Assembly (NCBI GenBank): GCA_913031205.1
Contig: CAJWEM010000005.1
Location: forward strand, 1 to 59,925
Origin: an uncultured Gammaproteobacteria bacterium
GTDB taxonomy: Bacteria; Pseudomonadota; Gammaproteobacteria; Poriferisulfidales; GCA-002705445
Length of the DNA: 59,925 bases
Reading direction: 5' to 3'
Positions 33,856-43,779 of this stretch are shown here, piece after piece. Each line of letters starts with the position of its first letter. Position 1 is the stretch's first letter. A program made the translations under genes and the position numbers. The notes beneath the pieces are model-generated. The model ran no database searches. It had not been told where the DNA came from and worked only from the letters and a program-made list of their open reading frames with translations.

Positions 33856-35106
33856 TTAAATTCGCTTGAAAACTAATGTACCATTTGTGCCGCCAAAACC
33901 AAAAGAGTTTGACATGCTTACGTCAACTTTTACGTCTCTTGCTGAATTTGGGACATAGTCTAAATCACATTCTGGATCTTGATCATGCAAATTAATTGTG
34001 GGTGGAATAACGTTGTCTCTTATAGATAAAACACTGAATACAGCCTCAACTCCGCCAGCTGCTCCCAAAAGATGCCCGATCATTGATTTAGTTGAGCTTA
34101 CAGGAGTATTCTTTGCATTTTCAATTCCGAGTGCTGCTTTTATTGCGTCAGATTCGGCTTTATCTCCAGCAGGTGTTGAAGTTCCATGAGCATTTATATA
34201 GTCAATATCATCAAAGTTTAGAGAGGCCTCTTTTATAGCTTCTTGCATACATTTTGAGGCTCCTACTCCGCCTGCCGCTGGCTGTGTCATATGATGAGCA
34301 TCACTATTCATTCCAAAACCAACAAGCTCACAGTATATTTTTGCACCTCTTTTTTTTGCAGTTTCATAATCTTCCAAAACTAAAATACCTGCGCCATCTC
34401 CCAATACAAAACCATTCCTATTTAAATCCCATGGTTTACTAGCGGTTTCTGGGTCATCGTTATTTGATGAACATAAAGCTTTAGCGGAGGCAAATCCCCC
34501 AATACCAAGTGGGCATGTTGCCATTTCTGCTCCCCCAGCTATCATGCAGTCCACGTAACCATGTTTGATTAATCTTGCAGCATCACCAATGCTGTGAGTA
34601 CCTGTTGCACAAGCAGACACTAAGGACATATTAGGCCCCGTAATACCATATTTTATTGAAAGGTTTCCCGAAACCATGTTAATAATTGAGCTTGGAACAA
34701 AAAAAGGTGAAATTTTTCTTGGGCCACTTTGTAAAAAGTTTCCATAATTTCTCTCAATATAAGGAAGACCACCGATCCCTGAACCAATTGAAATTCCAAT
34801 TTTATCAGCATTTGATTCATTGATTTGCAACCCCGAGTCTTCAATCGCCATAACACTCGCACCAATTCCATAATGAATAAAAGTATCCATTTTTTTCTGT
34901 TCTTTGGGGGTGATATAGTCTTCCGCGTTAAAATCTACTACAGAGCCTGATATTTGAACTGAAAAAGAACTTGCATCAAAAGAATCAATTTTTCTTATAC
35001 CGCTTACGCCTTCTTTAATATTATTCCATGCTTTTTCTATCGATGAGCCGACTGGTGAAACTAATCCTAATCCTGTTACTACAACGCGTCTTATCTTCTC
35101 TGTCAT
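33856..35106 (-). CDS. fabF: 3-oxoacyl-ACP synthase II
   Basis: Elongating beta-ketoacyl-ACP synthase (KAS II). The 416-aa protein has the Cys nucleophile in SACATGTHS (Cys166), then NAHGTSTPAGD and SMIGHLLGAAG with the two His residues, and the GFGGTNGTLVF terminus. It lies 36 bases after acpP in the fatty-acid operon. Confidence 0.97.
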   Translation of the reverse strand: MTEKIRRVVVTGLGLVSPVGSSIEKAWNNIKEGVSGIRKIDSFDASSFSVQISGSVVDFNAEDYITPKEQKKMDTFIHYGIGASVMAIEDSGLQINESNADKIGISIGSGIGGLPYIERNYGNFLQSGPRKISPFFVPSSIINMVSGNLSIKYGITGPNMSLVSACATGTHSIGDAARLIKHGYVDCMIAGGAEMATCPLGIGGFASAKALCSSNNDDPETASKPWDLNRNGFVLGDGAGILVLEDYETAKKRGAKIYCELVGFGMNSDAHHMTQPAAGGVGASKCMQEAIKEASLNFDDIDYINAHGTSTPAGDKAESDAIKAALGIENAKNTPVSSTKSMIGHLLGAAGGVEAVFSVLSIRDNVIPPTINLHDQDPECDLDYVPNSARDVKVDVSMSNSFGFGGTNGTLVFKRI

Positions 35107-35142
35107 CTTAATAAAATTGATAAATTAGATATTCTAATTAAG

Positions 35143-35376
35143 TTACTTACTGTTAGCATTCACGTAAGCATTTGCTTGCGCAACAGTGGTTATTTTTTCT
35201 GCTTCCTCGTCTGGGATTTCGCAATCAAATTCTTCTTCTAGTGCCATTACTAATTCGACAGTATCAAGAGAATCAGCACCTAAATCATCCACAAAGGAGG
35301 CGTTATCTGTGATTTGCTCTTCCTTAACTCCAAGTTGTTCCATTATTACTTTCTTTACTCTATCTTCATTGCTCAT
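35143..35376 (-). CDS. acpP: Acyl carrier protein
   Basis: Carries growing fatty acids on phosphopantetheine. The 77-aa acidic protein has the attachment Ser36 in [12 protein letters not shown] strong ribosome site (GGGGA) precedes the ATG. The 82-base gap after fabG is the longest within this operon and could hold an extra acpP promoter, though none is obvious. Confidence 0.97.
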   Translation of the reverse strand: MSNEDRVKKVIMEQLGVKEEQITDNASFVDDLGADSLDTVELVMALEEEFDCEIPDEEAEKITTVAQANAYVNANSK

Positions 35377-35458
35377 GATGTCCCCTATTGGTTATAAAGC
35401 TATATTAAAAAAACTCGCTCATTCTATTAAATAAATGCTAGATAATCCACGATTTTTA

Positions 35459-36199
35459 TTACATGTACAAACCACCATTCACATGAATCGTTTCTCCAGT
35501 AATATAACTAGCCTTGTCAGAGGCTAAAAAAGCTACCATATATGCAATATCTTCAGCTTTACCCATTTTAGCCATTGGAATACCTTTTGAAATTTGCTCC
35601 TTCTGGGTTTCATTTAGCTGATCAGTCATATCAGTTTCGATGAAGCCTGGGGAAACACAATTAACAGTTATTCCTCTAGTTGCAACCTCTTTTGACAAAG
35701 ATTTACAAAATCCAATCATACCAGATTTTGAGCTTACATAGTTAGTCTGGCCAGCATTCCCAGTACTTGCAACAACAGATGAAATACAAATAATTCGACC
35801 TTTTTTCTTTTTTATCATAGGTTTAACGAATACTTTTGATATTAAATATAAAGAGTTAAGATTGGTGTTTATTGTCTCAAACCATTGATCGTCAGACATT
35901 CTAATTAACAAATTATCATTTGTTATACCTGCATTGTTAATTAATACGTCTGGAGTTTCTGAATAATCACCATTGATATCACTATAAAGCTTTTCAATCG
36001 AATCCTTGTCTTTAACGTCTAAAACATACGCTGATCCCTCTATTTTACTGGATTCCATTTCCTTTTTTAAAGCACCTACTGACTTTTCACTTGTGCCAGT
36101 GCCTATGACAAGAAAATCACTTTTTGCCAATTCTTTAGCAATTGCAAGGCCAATTCCCCTAGTTGCCCCTGTAACGAGAGCTATTTTTCTACTATTCAT
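35459..36199 (-). CDS. fabG: 3-oxoacyl-ACP reductase
   Basis: NADPH-dependent SDR that reduces beta-ketoacyl-ACP. The 246-aa protein has the cofactor motif TGATRGIGLAIA (near residue 11), NNAGIT, the catalytic Tyr-xxx-Lys in NYVSSKSG, and the FIETDMT loop. It overlaps fabD by 4 bases. Confidence 0.97.
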   Translation of the reverse strand: MNSRKIALVTGATRGIGLAIAKELAKSDFLVIGTGTSEKSVGALKKEMESSKIEGSAYVLDVKDKDSIEKLYSDINGDYSETPDVLINNAGITNDNLLIRMSDDQWFETINTNLNSLYLISKVFVKPMIKKKKGRIICISSVVASTGNAGQTNYVSSKSGMIGFCKSLSKEVATRGITVNCVSPGFIETDMTDQLNETQKEQISKGIPMAKMGKAEDIAYMVAFLASDKASYITGETIHVNGGLYM

Positions 36200-37122
36200 A
36201 TGTTTCCTACAGTTTCTAAAGCTGCTTCTAAACTATTTGAGTCAGATACTGACAGAGATTTTATACTATTATCGATCCTTTTGTTGAAAGATGTTAAAAC
36301 TTTTCCTGGCCCAAGTTCAAGGAGTGTATCAACGCCCTGCTGCTCCATTAATTCAACAGTCTCAACCCATCTGACCGAAGAGTACAATTGTCGAACCAAA
36401 GCGTCTTTTATCATTTCCCCATCTTCTTCTACTTTAACATCGACATTATTAATTACAGGTATAGTCGGTTTTGAAATTTTAATATCTTTTATAAAATCCA
36501 TGAAAACTAACGATTGCTCCTTCATCAAAAAAGAGTGTGCGGCTACACTGACGGGTATGGGTATAACCTTCTTTGCTTTTTTTGAGACTGATAAATCAGA
36601 TAATCTCTTTACTCCTTTTTCTGTTCCAGATATAACAATCTGTCCAGGGGCATTTATATTTGCGATGCTTACGTCGTCAAAATTGTTTTCTTCGTAAATA
36701 TTTTTTAAATCCTCAAAATCAATACCAATGATAGCCGCCATCTTTCCATCTGGTGCCGCTTTCATACACTCTGCTCTTTTTTTCACAAGTTTAATAGCAT
36801 CTTTAAATTTTATAGAGTTAGATGCACACAAAGCTGTGTATTCTCCAAAACTATGTCCGGCTAAATAAATTGGAAGTTCGCCGCCCTCATCGTTCCAAAT
36901 CTTCCAAATTGAATATGCTGAGCAAAGCATGATGGGTTGAGTAAATTCTGTGTCATTAATTTTGGATTCAGGTCCATTTTTAGTAATTTTCCATAAATCG
37001 CAGGATAGTAGGTCTGAGGCTTCTTCAAAAACTTCTGAGACAACCTTATATGTAGATTTTAGATCTTTTAGCATACCGATGCTTTGAGATCCTTGACCAG
37101 GAAATAATACTCCAAGACTCAT
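36196..37122 (-). CDS. fabD: Malonyl-CoA:ACP transacylase
   Basis: Transfers malonate from CoA to ACP. The 308-aa protein has LFPGQGSQSIGM at the start, the active Ser91 in GHSFGEYTAL and the conserved His in SVAAHSFLM. It is the first gene of this operon; fabH, plsX and rpmF, which usually come before it in Gammaproteobacteria, are replaced by the divergent infA. Confidence 0.96.
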   Translation of the reverse strand: MSLGVLFPGQGSQSIGMLKDLKSTYKVVSEVFEEASDLLSCDLWKITKNGPESKINDTEFTQPIMLCSAYSIWKIWNDEGGELPIYLAGHSFGEYTALCASNSIKFKDAIKLVKKRAECMKAAPDGKMAAIIGIDFEDLKNIYEENNFDDVSIANINAPGQIVISGTEKGVKRLSDLSVSKKAKKVIPIPVSVAAHSFLMKEQSLVFMDFIKDIKISKPTIPVINNVDVKVEEDGEMIKDALVRQLYSSVRWVETVELMEQQGVDTLLELGPGKVLTSFNKRIDNSIKSLSVSDSNSLEAALETVGNI

Positions 37123-37218
37123 TTAGTTTTTCCTCTTAAATTTAAGCATGTCAATAAAATCACCGCACAAGCTTTATTTCTATTAAAAACAAAAATCTGT
37201 TATATTTGTTATAAGTTT

Positions 37219-37246
37219 TTTAACGTAAAATTAAAAATAATACAAT
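37219..37246 (+). promoter_or_regulatory. Candidate promoter for infA
   Basis: TTTAAC at 37219-37224 and TACAAT at 37241-37246 are 16 bases apart, with the infA ATG 24 bases past the -10 box. The 148-base gap between divergent fabD and infA must hold promoters for both, but the -35 match is weak and AT-rich DNA makes chance hits common. Confidence 0.3.
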
Positions 37247-37270
37247 ATTTAATTTAAAAAAATAAAATTT

Positions 37271-37489
37271 ATGGCAAAAGAAGAACATATAGAAATGGAA
37301 GGTATTGTTGTTGAAACATTACCAAATACTATGTTTAGAGTTGAATTGGAAAATGGTCATATAGTAACAGCACATATTTCTGGGAAAATGCGTAAAAACT
37401 ATATTCGAATTTTAACTGGTGACAAGGTAACTGTGGCATTAACACCATATGACCTTTCAAAAGGAAGAATTACTTTTCGCGATAGATAA
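37271..37489 (+). CDS. infA: Translation initiation factor IF-1
   Basis: A 72-aa OB-fold protein that binds the ribosomal A site during initiation. The sequence [19 protein letters not shown]...[27 protein letters not shown] is unmistakable; it ends KGRITFRDR, as is usual. It lies 19 bases upstream of nudJ. Confidence 0.98.
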   Translation: MAKEEHIEMEGIVVETLPNTMFRVELENGHIVTAHISGKMRKNYIRILTGDKVTVALTPYDLSKGRITFRDR

Positions 37490-37508
37490 ATTTATAAATT
37501 TTATAATA

Positions 37509-37961
37509 ATGTCATGGATTCCTCATATTACCGTAGCTTCTGTTATTGAAAATAATAAAAAATATTTATTTGTAGAAGAGTTTGTTCAAGATCTTGTAGT
37601 TCTAAACCAACCAGCTGGGCATTTAGAGGAAAATGAGACAATTAAAGAAGCCTGCGCTCGTGAAGTTCTTGAGGAAACAGCATATAAAGTAAAAGTTGAT
37701 TACCTAATAGGTATATACCAAGAGCGAAGGAAAAATTCTGCTGATATGTGGTTAAGATTTTGCTTTAAATGCACAATAGAGGATGAGGTTCTTAATAGAG
37801 AGCTTGATAAAAATATTATAAGGAAAGTTTGGTTAACCAAAGATGATATTCTAAATCCAAATTATAATCTCAGAAGTAATATGGTTTTGAAATGCATAAA
37901 TGATTATGAATCAGGGCAAAGATATCCAAATGAAATTATTCAATCATCTCTTGAGAAATGA
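37509..37961 (+). CDS. nudJ: Nudix hydrolase NudJ
   Basis: A 150-aa Nudix phosphatase; E. coli NudJ acts on HMP-PP and nucleoside di- and triphosphates. The Nudix box reads GHLEENETIKEACAREVLEE, with Ala in place of the usual Gly after EE-T, a small deviation. ATG at 37509 begins MSWIPHITVASVIE, as in NudJ; an in-frame start at 37449 lies inside infA. The order nudJ-mnmA-hflD (4-base overlap with mnmA) matches E. coli and supports the name. Confidence 0.9.
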   Translation: MSWIPHITVASVIENNKKYLFVEEFVQDLVVLNQPAGHLEENETIKEACAREVLEETAYKVKVDYLIGIYQERRKNSADMWLRFCFKCTIEDEVLNRELDKNIIRKVWLTKDDILNPNYNLRSNMVLKCINDYESGQRYPNEIIQSSLEK

Positions 37962-39040
37962 AAAATAAAATTTTAATCGGGCTTTCTGGCGGAGTTGATT
38001 CTTCTGTATCACTAAAACTCCTTAAGGATCAAGGATATTTTGTAGAAGCGCTTTTTATGAAAAATTGGGACGAAGATGATAAATCAAGCGGCTGTAATGC
38101 TGCTGAGGATTTAGAATATGCTATGGATGTATGTGACAAACTCAATGTTAAGCTTAACACAGCAAACTTTTCTGACGAATATTGGAATAAAATATTTTTA
38201 AATTTTATTGAGAACTATAAAAGCGGCTTCACACCGAATCCAGACATATTATGCAATAAGTATATAAAATTTAAAGTTTTTGTGGACCATGCAAAAGATC
38301 TTGGTTTCGATAAAATTGCTACAGGCCACTATGCAAAAATTATAAAAAAAAATAATAATTATTTTTTAGATGAGCCAAAGGATGCCAGTAAGGATCAGAC
38401 ATACTTCTTGCACAGTCTTAGTCAAAATCAATTGAAAAATGTTATTTTCCCATTATCGAACTACAAAAAAGATGATGTAAAACAAATTGCAAAGGAAAGT
38501 GATTTTAGATCTTATTCAAAAAAGGAAAGCATGGGCATATGCTTTATTGGAAATAAAAAATTTAAAGACTTCATAAAAAAATATATAAGCAATAAACCTG
38601 GTAAAATTTATAACGATAAAAATGAGGTTTTAGGCGAGCATAATGGTATGTTTTATACCACAATCGGCCAGAGAGAAGGTATTGGCATTGGCGGCATAAA
38701 GAATGCTAAGAATTTACCTTGGTACGTTTATAAAAAAGATGTTGATAGTAACTCATTATATGTGTGTCAAGGTAATCAAAATAAATTATTATTCTCTGAT
38801 TTAATATATCTAGATGACATCAATATTATTACAAATGATATAAATGATATATTAGGTCTTAATCTTTCATGTCAAATTAGGCATTTAGGCGAGAAATATC
38901 CTTGCAATGTCATTAGAACGGATAATAATAAATTACTTGTAAAGACAAAGAGCCCTGTAAGAGCAGTCGCTCCTGGGCAGTCCCTAGTTCTATATGATAA
39001 AAATTTATGCATGGGTGGCGGAATAATCTCTAATGCTTAA
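37958..39040 (+). CDS. mnmA: tRNA-specific 2-thiouridylase MnmA
   Basis: Adds sulfur to U34 of tRNA-Lys, -Glu and -Gln. The 360-aa protein has the PP-loop GLSGGVDSS (residues 6-14), the catalytic Cys pair in PDILCNKYIKF and MGICFIG, and the GQREGIGIGG block. It overlaps nudJ by 4 bases and hflD by 8 bases, as a translationally coupled set. Confidence 0.96.
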   Translation: MKNKILIGLSGGVDSSVSLKLLKDQGYFVEALFMKNWDEDDKSSGCNAAEDLEYAMDVCDKLNVKLNTANFSDEYWNKIFLNFIENYKSGFTPNPDILCNKYIKFKVFVDHAKDLGFDKIATGHYAKIIKKNNNYFLDEPKDASKDQTYFLHSLSQNQLKNVIFPLSNYKKDDVKQIAKESDFRSYSKKESMGICFIGNKKFKDFIKKYISNKPGKIYNDKNEVLGEHNGMFYTTIGQREGIGIGGIKNAKNLPWYVYKKDVDSNSLYVCQGNQNKLLFSDLIYLDDINIITNDINDILGLNLSCQIRHLGEKYPCNVIRTDNNKLLVKTKSPVRAVAPGQSLVLYDKNLCMGGGIISNA

Positions 39041-39650
39041 TGCAACAAAAATTAGTGACGATTACGTCATAGCTCTTTCTGCCTTAGTTCAAAGCGCTTA
39101 TATTGTAAATAGATTGGCCACTTCCGAACATGTGGCTAATGAGGATTCTAAAATATTATTAAAAAGTATATACAAGACAGACACTTTCGACTCTATTTCA
39201 ATATATGAAAATAAAAGAAATATCGTTGAAGGTTTAAATATTCTAAAAGATATCCTGATCGGCAAAAATGATATCTTCTTAATAAATATTCAGAAATATG
39301 CTTTATCGATGATGCTAATTCAAAAAAATATAAGTAAAATCAGTGATTTACAAGATTTAATCAGAAAAAAAATTGATAATTATGAAGAAAATAGTATGAT
39401 GGCTACAAATTTTGACGACCTGATAAAATATTCGGAAAACATATATAAAGAATATATTGCGATAATAAGGCCCAAAGTCGTCATATCAGGCAAAAAGGAG
39501 TATCTTGAAAAGAACTCCTCTCTCATAAGAGCATTGCTACTGAGTGGAATAAGAGCTGCATTTCTATGGAGTTATCATGGAGGTTCAAAGTGGCAACTTA
39601 TGTTTAGGAGAAGTGAAATTTTAAATAAATGCAATAAGTTTTTTATTTAA
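39033..39650 (+). CDS. hflD: High-frequency lysogenization protein HflD homologue
   Basis: A 205-aa, mostly helical protein of the HflD/YcfC family, peripheral to the membrane; its cellular role is unclear (in E. coli it affects lambda CII). The segments IALSALVQSAYIVNRLA near the start and RALLLSGIRAAFLWSYHGG near the end are the family landmarks. Position after mnmA is as in E. coli, where purB follows; here acnA and fumC come between hflD and purB. Confidence 0.9.
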   Translation: MLNATKISDDYVIALSALVQSAYIVNRLATSEHVANEDSKILLKSIYKTDTFDSISIYENKRNIVEGLNILKDILIGKNDIFLINIQKYALSMMLIQKNISKISDLQDLIRKKIDNYEENSMMATNFDDLIKYSENIYKEYIAIIRPKVVISGKKEYLEKNSSLIRALLLSGIRAAFLWSYHGGSKWQLMFRRSEILNKCNKFFI

Positions 39651-39672
39651 TTTTAGACAAGGAAAAATTTTA

Positions 39673-42309
39673 ATGAAAAATAGTTTTAAAACAAAAACGG
39701 AATTATCTTGTAGTGGAAAAAATTATACGATATTTGATATCTCTAAAATTAAAGGTGTAGAGGAATTACCGTATTCGATAAAAATTCTTTTAGAGAATCT
39801 TGTTAGAAACGAAGATGATTTGACTGTATCAAAAGATGATATTTCGGCCGTAATTAACTGGCACGAACATGCAACAAAAAAAGAAATTGCGTATCGGCCT
39901 GCTAGAGTCTTAATGCAAGATTTTACTGGAGTTCCAGCAGTTGTTGATCTTGCGGCCATGAGAGACGCAATAAAAAAACTCGGTAAAAGTCCTACAGACA
40001 TAAATCCTCTTCAGCCGGCTGAGCTTGTTATTGATCATTCTGTGCAAGTTGATAATTTTGGAAGTAAAAATGCATTTGGTTTAAATGCAAAACTTGAGTA
40101 CGAGAGAAATATTGAAAGATATAAATTTTTGAAGTGGGGTCAATCTGCTTTTTCAAATTTTAAAGTTGTTCCACCTGATACTGGTATTGTTCATCAAATA
40201 AATATTGAATTTTTAGCGAGATGTATTTTTACAAAAGAAATTAATGGAGAAAATCTTGCTTATCCAGATACAGTTGTTGGAACTGACTCACATACAACAA
40301 TGATTAATGGAATTGGTGTTCTTGGATGGGGTGTTGGAGGTATTGAAGCTGAAGCTTCGATGTTAGGCCAGCCAATATCAATGTTAATACCTAAAGTTGT
40401 AGGCTTTAAATTAACCGGCGAACTTTCTGAAGGAACAACCGCTACAGATCTTGTTTTAAATATAGTCGAAATGTTAAGAATACACGGTGTTGTTGGAAAG
40501 TTTGTTGAATTTTATGGAGATGGTTTAGATAATTTATCTCTTGGAGATAGAGCAACTATTGCAAATATGGCCCCGGAATATGGTGCTACATGTGGAATTT
40601 TTCCAATTGATGAAGAAACAATTGATTATATGAAATTATCAAATAGAGATGAATCTCAAATTGAGCTTATTCATAAATATTCCCAAAAAGTTGGATTGAC
40701 TAGAAACGATTGTAACAAAGCAATTTACTCTGAAAATATTGAGCTAGATATTTCGAAAGTTTTACCATCTATTGCAGGACCAAAAAGACCTCAAGATAGA
40801 ATAGATTTAAAAGATGCAAAAACCTCATATCAGAAAGAGCTTGATTCTATTTCGCCAAACAATAAGCCCTCTAAAATTACTATTGATAATGATACCTTTG
40901 AGATTAAGAATGGTGATGTCGTAATTGCAGCAATAACATCATGTACTAATACATCAAATCCAGGAGTAATGATAGCGGCGGGGTTAGTTGCAAAAAAAGC
41001 AAGAGAGCTTGGACTTGAAAGAAAACCTTGGGTAAAAACATCATTGGCCCCTGGATCGATGGTTGTTACTGAGTATCTAAAAAATTCAAATCTTATCGAG
41101 CCAATGGAGGAGCTTGGTTTTCACAACGTTGGTTACGGTTGTGCTACATGTATTGGAAACTCTGGTCCACTTATTAAAGAAATTAGTGACGGCATAAAAG
41201 AAAACGATTTAGTTGCTGTATCAGTACTTTCCGGTAACAGAAATTTTGAAGGTAGAGTTCATGCTGAGGTAAAATTAAATTATTTAGCTTCGCCTCCACT
41301 TGTAATAGCATATGCGATTGCAGGATCGATGAATATTGATATAACAAAAGAAGCTATTGCAAAAGACAAAAATGGTGAAAATGTTTTCTTGAAGGATATT
41401 TGGCCTTCTAACATAGAGGTAAACCAGATTTTAAATTCTTCGTTAACTGCAGAGCAGTTTAAATCTTCTTATGAAAATATTTATGACGGTGAGGAAGAAT
41501 GGCGCAATATTAACGTTACAAAAAATAATCAATACGAGTGGGATGATTCTACATATATAGCGAATCCGCCCTATTTTGAAAACATATCGGAAAAAGATTT
41601 AGTAATTGAGGAAATTAGTTCAGCTCATGTATTAGCTTTTCTTGGAGACTCTGTTACAACTGATCATATATCTCCAGCCGGGAATATTAAAGAAGATAGT
41701 CCCGCTGGTAAGTATTTAGTAAGTAAGAATGTTAAGCCCAGTGATTTTAATTCATATGGGTCGAGAAGAGGAAATCACCAAGTTATGATGAGAGGTACTT
41801 TTGCAAATATCAGACTGAGAAATAAACTTGTTCCACATATCGAAGGAGGTTATACAATTCATATTCCTTCGAATAAAGAAATGACAATATTTGATGCTGC
41901 AATGGAATATAAAAAAACTTCAACTCCTACAATTATAATTGCTGGAAAAGAGTATGGAAGTGGTTCATCAAGAGATTGGGCAGCTAAAGGACCAAAGCTT
42001 CAGGGTGTTACAGCTGTTTTAGCAGAAAGCTTTGAAAGAATTCACAGATCTAACTTGGTTGGCATGGGAATACTGCCGCTGCAATTTAAAGATGGTGAAA
42101 ATGGTGAAACATATGGTCTAACTGGTATGGAAAAATTTAATATCAGCGGAATAAAAAGTGGCGAGGCTAAAACTGTCAAAATTGAAGCGGATAATGGAGA
42201 AAAAAGCATTTGTTTCGAAGTCAACGTAAGAATAGACACGCCCCAAGAAATTAAGTATTTTAAAAGTGGCGGAATTTTACAATATGTGTTGAAACAAATC
42301 GCTGCTTAA
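39673..42309 (+). CDS. acnA: Aconitate hydratase A
   Basis: Isomerises citrate to isocitrate with a [4Fe-4S] cluster. The 878-aa protein belongs to the AcnA/IRP1 group: DSHTTMINGIGVLGWGVGGIEAEASMLGQP-type core, cluster Cys residues in TSCTNTSNPG (near 425) and GCATCIGNSGPL (near 490), and the C-terminal swivel domain with EYGSGSSRDWAAKGP. It converges with fumC, 2 bases apart. Confidence 0.97.
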   Translation: MKNSFKTKTELSCSGKNYTIFDISKIKGVEELPYSIKILLENLVRNEDDLTVSKDDISAVINWHEHATKKEIAYRPARVLMQDFTGVPAVVDLAAMRDAIKKLGKSPTDINPLQPAELVIDHSVQVDNFGSKNAFGLNAKLEYERNIERYKFLKWGQSAFSNFKVVPPDTGIVHQINIEFLARCIFTKEINGENLAYPDTVVGTDSHTTMINGIGVLGWGVGGIEAEASMLGQPISMLIPKVVGFKLTGELSEGTTATDLVLNIVEMLRIHGVVGKFVEFYGDGLDNLSLGDRATIANMAPEYGATCGIFPIDEETIDYMKLSNRDESQIELIHKYSQKVGLTRNDCNKAIYSENIELDISKVLPSIAGPKRPQDRIDLKDAKTSYQKELDSISPNNKPSKITIDNDTFEIKNGDVVIAAITSCTNTSNPGVMIAAGLVAKKARELGLERKPWVKTSLAPGSMVVTEYLKNSNLIEPMEELGFHNVGYGCATCIGNSGPLIKEISDGIKENDLVAVSVLSGNRNFEGRVHAEVKLNYLASPPLVIAYAIAGSMNIDITKEAIAKDKNGENVFLKDIWPSNIEVNQILNSSLTAEQFKSSYENIYDGEEEWRNINVTKNNQYEWDDSTYIANPPYFENISEKDLVIEEISSAHVLAFLGDSVTTDHISPAGNIKEDSPAGKYLVSKNVKPSDFNSYGSRRGNHQVMMRGTFANIRLRNKLVPHIEGGYTIHIPSNKEMTIFDAAMEYKKTSTPTIIIAGKEYGSGSSRDWAAKGPKLQGVTAVLAESFERIHRSNLVGMGILPLQFKDGENGETYGLTGMEKFNISGIKSGEAKTVKIEADNGEKSICFEVNVRIDTPQEIKYFKSGGILQYVLKQIAA

Positions 42310-42311
42310 AA

Positions 42312-43703
42312 CTATTTAATTCCGCCTTTTGTAAGTTCTAAAGGATCTAGAATTTTTTTTAGCTCGCTTTCAGTTAAATCAGTCTCCTGTAGAGCAACAT
42401 CAATTATTGGCATTCCAAGCTTGTATGCTTTTTTTGCTATATCAGCGCCTTTCTCGTAACCAATAATTCTGTTTAACGCTGTAACTAAAATAGGGTTAGA
42501 GTTTAAAGATGATTCAATATTTTTTTTATTAATAACAAAACTTGAAATAGCTTTTTTACCAAGTGCTTGTGCTGTATTTGAGATTAAATCAATACTTTCA
42601 AGAATATTATATGCGATAACTGGCAGAGTAACATTTAGCTGAAAGTTTCCAGATTGCCCACATAAGGTTATAGTCGTATCGTTCCCAATAACTTGTGAAC
42701 ATGACATTATTGCAGCCTCCGGTATAACTGGATTTACTTTTCCTGGCATAATACTGCTGCCTGGCTGAAGCGATTTTAAAGTAATATCAGAAATACCTGA
42801 ACTTGGCCCCGAATTCATCCATCTTAAATCATTAGATATTTTTATCATTGAAACAGCAATTGTTTTTAGATGCGAACTAAGAAGAACTATATCATCTTGA
42901 GAGCTTAAACCTTCAAATTTATTTGATTTCTCAGTATATTTTATTTTACTATTTTTATTTATTGCTTTAATAAATTCTTTTGAGAATAAATTATGCGCAT
43001 TAATTCCAGTGCCAACCGCGGTACCGCCAATTGGTAATTTATTTATTCTTGATAAGCAACTTTTAAGACTTGATAAATTATTATCAACTTGAGATTTCCA
43101 TGAGGAAAGCTCTTGGTCAAATGTTATAGGCATCGCATCCATTAGATGGGTTCTGCCCGTTTTAACTATGTTCTTTACTTTCTTTGATTTAGAATTAATC
43201 TCTTTTGATAAATCTTCTAATGCAGGAATTAACTTTATAATTAAATTTTTATAAGCCGAATGGTTAATTGCGGAAGGAATAACATCATTAGAACTTTGTG
43301 ACATATTAACATCATCGTTTGGATGAATTTTAATTTTAAATACTTTTTTCGACGTATTTGCAATTACTTCATTAACATTCATATTAGTACTTGTGCCTGA
43401 ACCAGTCTGAAATATATCAATAGGAAAGTTTTTTTGATCGAAATTTTTAATTAAATACTCAGCACTTCTTACTATTGCGTCAGTTTTCTTTTTTTCAATG
43501 AGTTTTAGTTTGAGATTTGCTTTAGCTGCTGCAATTTTTAAATCTAATAAACTAATAATAAAATCCTTTGGCATTACAAGATTGCTTATTTTAAAATTGT
43601 CTATTGCTCTTTGTGTTTGAGGTCCATACATTGCATTCTTAGGTATTTTAACTTTACCCATACTATCGCTTTCAATACGAAATTTATTTTTTGTTTTATT
43701 CAT
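42312..43703 (-). CDS. fumC: Fumarate hydratase class II
   Basis: Iron-free fumarase that hydrates fumarate to malate. The 463-aa protein has SGTSTNMNVNEV, THLMDAMPITF and the superfamily signature SSIMPGKVNPVIPE. Being cluster-free it is oxygen- and iron-limitation-tolerant. It is divergent from purB, another member of the same superfamily, across 76 bases. Confidence 0.96.
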   Translation of the reverse strand: MNKTKNKFRIESDSMGKVKIPKNAMYGPQTQRAIDNFKISNLVMPKDFIISLLDLKIAAAKANLKLKLIEKKKTDAIVRSAEYLIKNFDQKNFPIDIFQTGSGTSTNMNVNEVIANTSKKVFKIKIHPNDDVNMSQSSNDVIPSAINHSAYKNLIIKLIPALEDLSKEINSKSKKVKNIVKTGRTHLMDAMPITFDQELSSWKSQVDNNLSSLKSCLSRINKLPIGGTAVGTGINAHNLFSKEFIKAINKNSKIKYTEKSNKFEGLSSQDDIVLLSSHLKTIAVSMIKISNDLRWMNSGPSSGISDITLKSLQPGSSIMPGKVNPVIPEAAIMSCSQVIGNDTTITLCGQSGNFQLNVTLPVIAYNILESIDLISNTAQALGKKAISSFVINKKNIESSLNSNPILVTALNRIIGYEKGADIAKKAYKLGMPIIDVALQETDLTESELKKILDPLELTKGGIK

Positions 43704-43779
43704 ATAATTATCTCTAAATTAACAATATTTCTATAATTATAGTATAATCTAAACACATATTACTACTGCAATATTCGAA

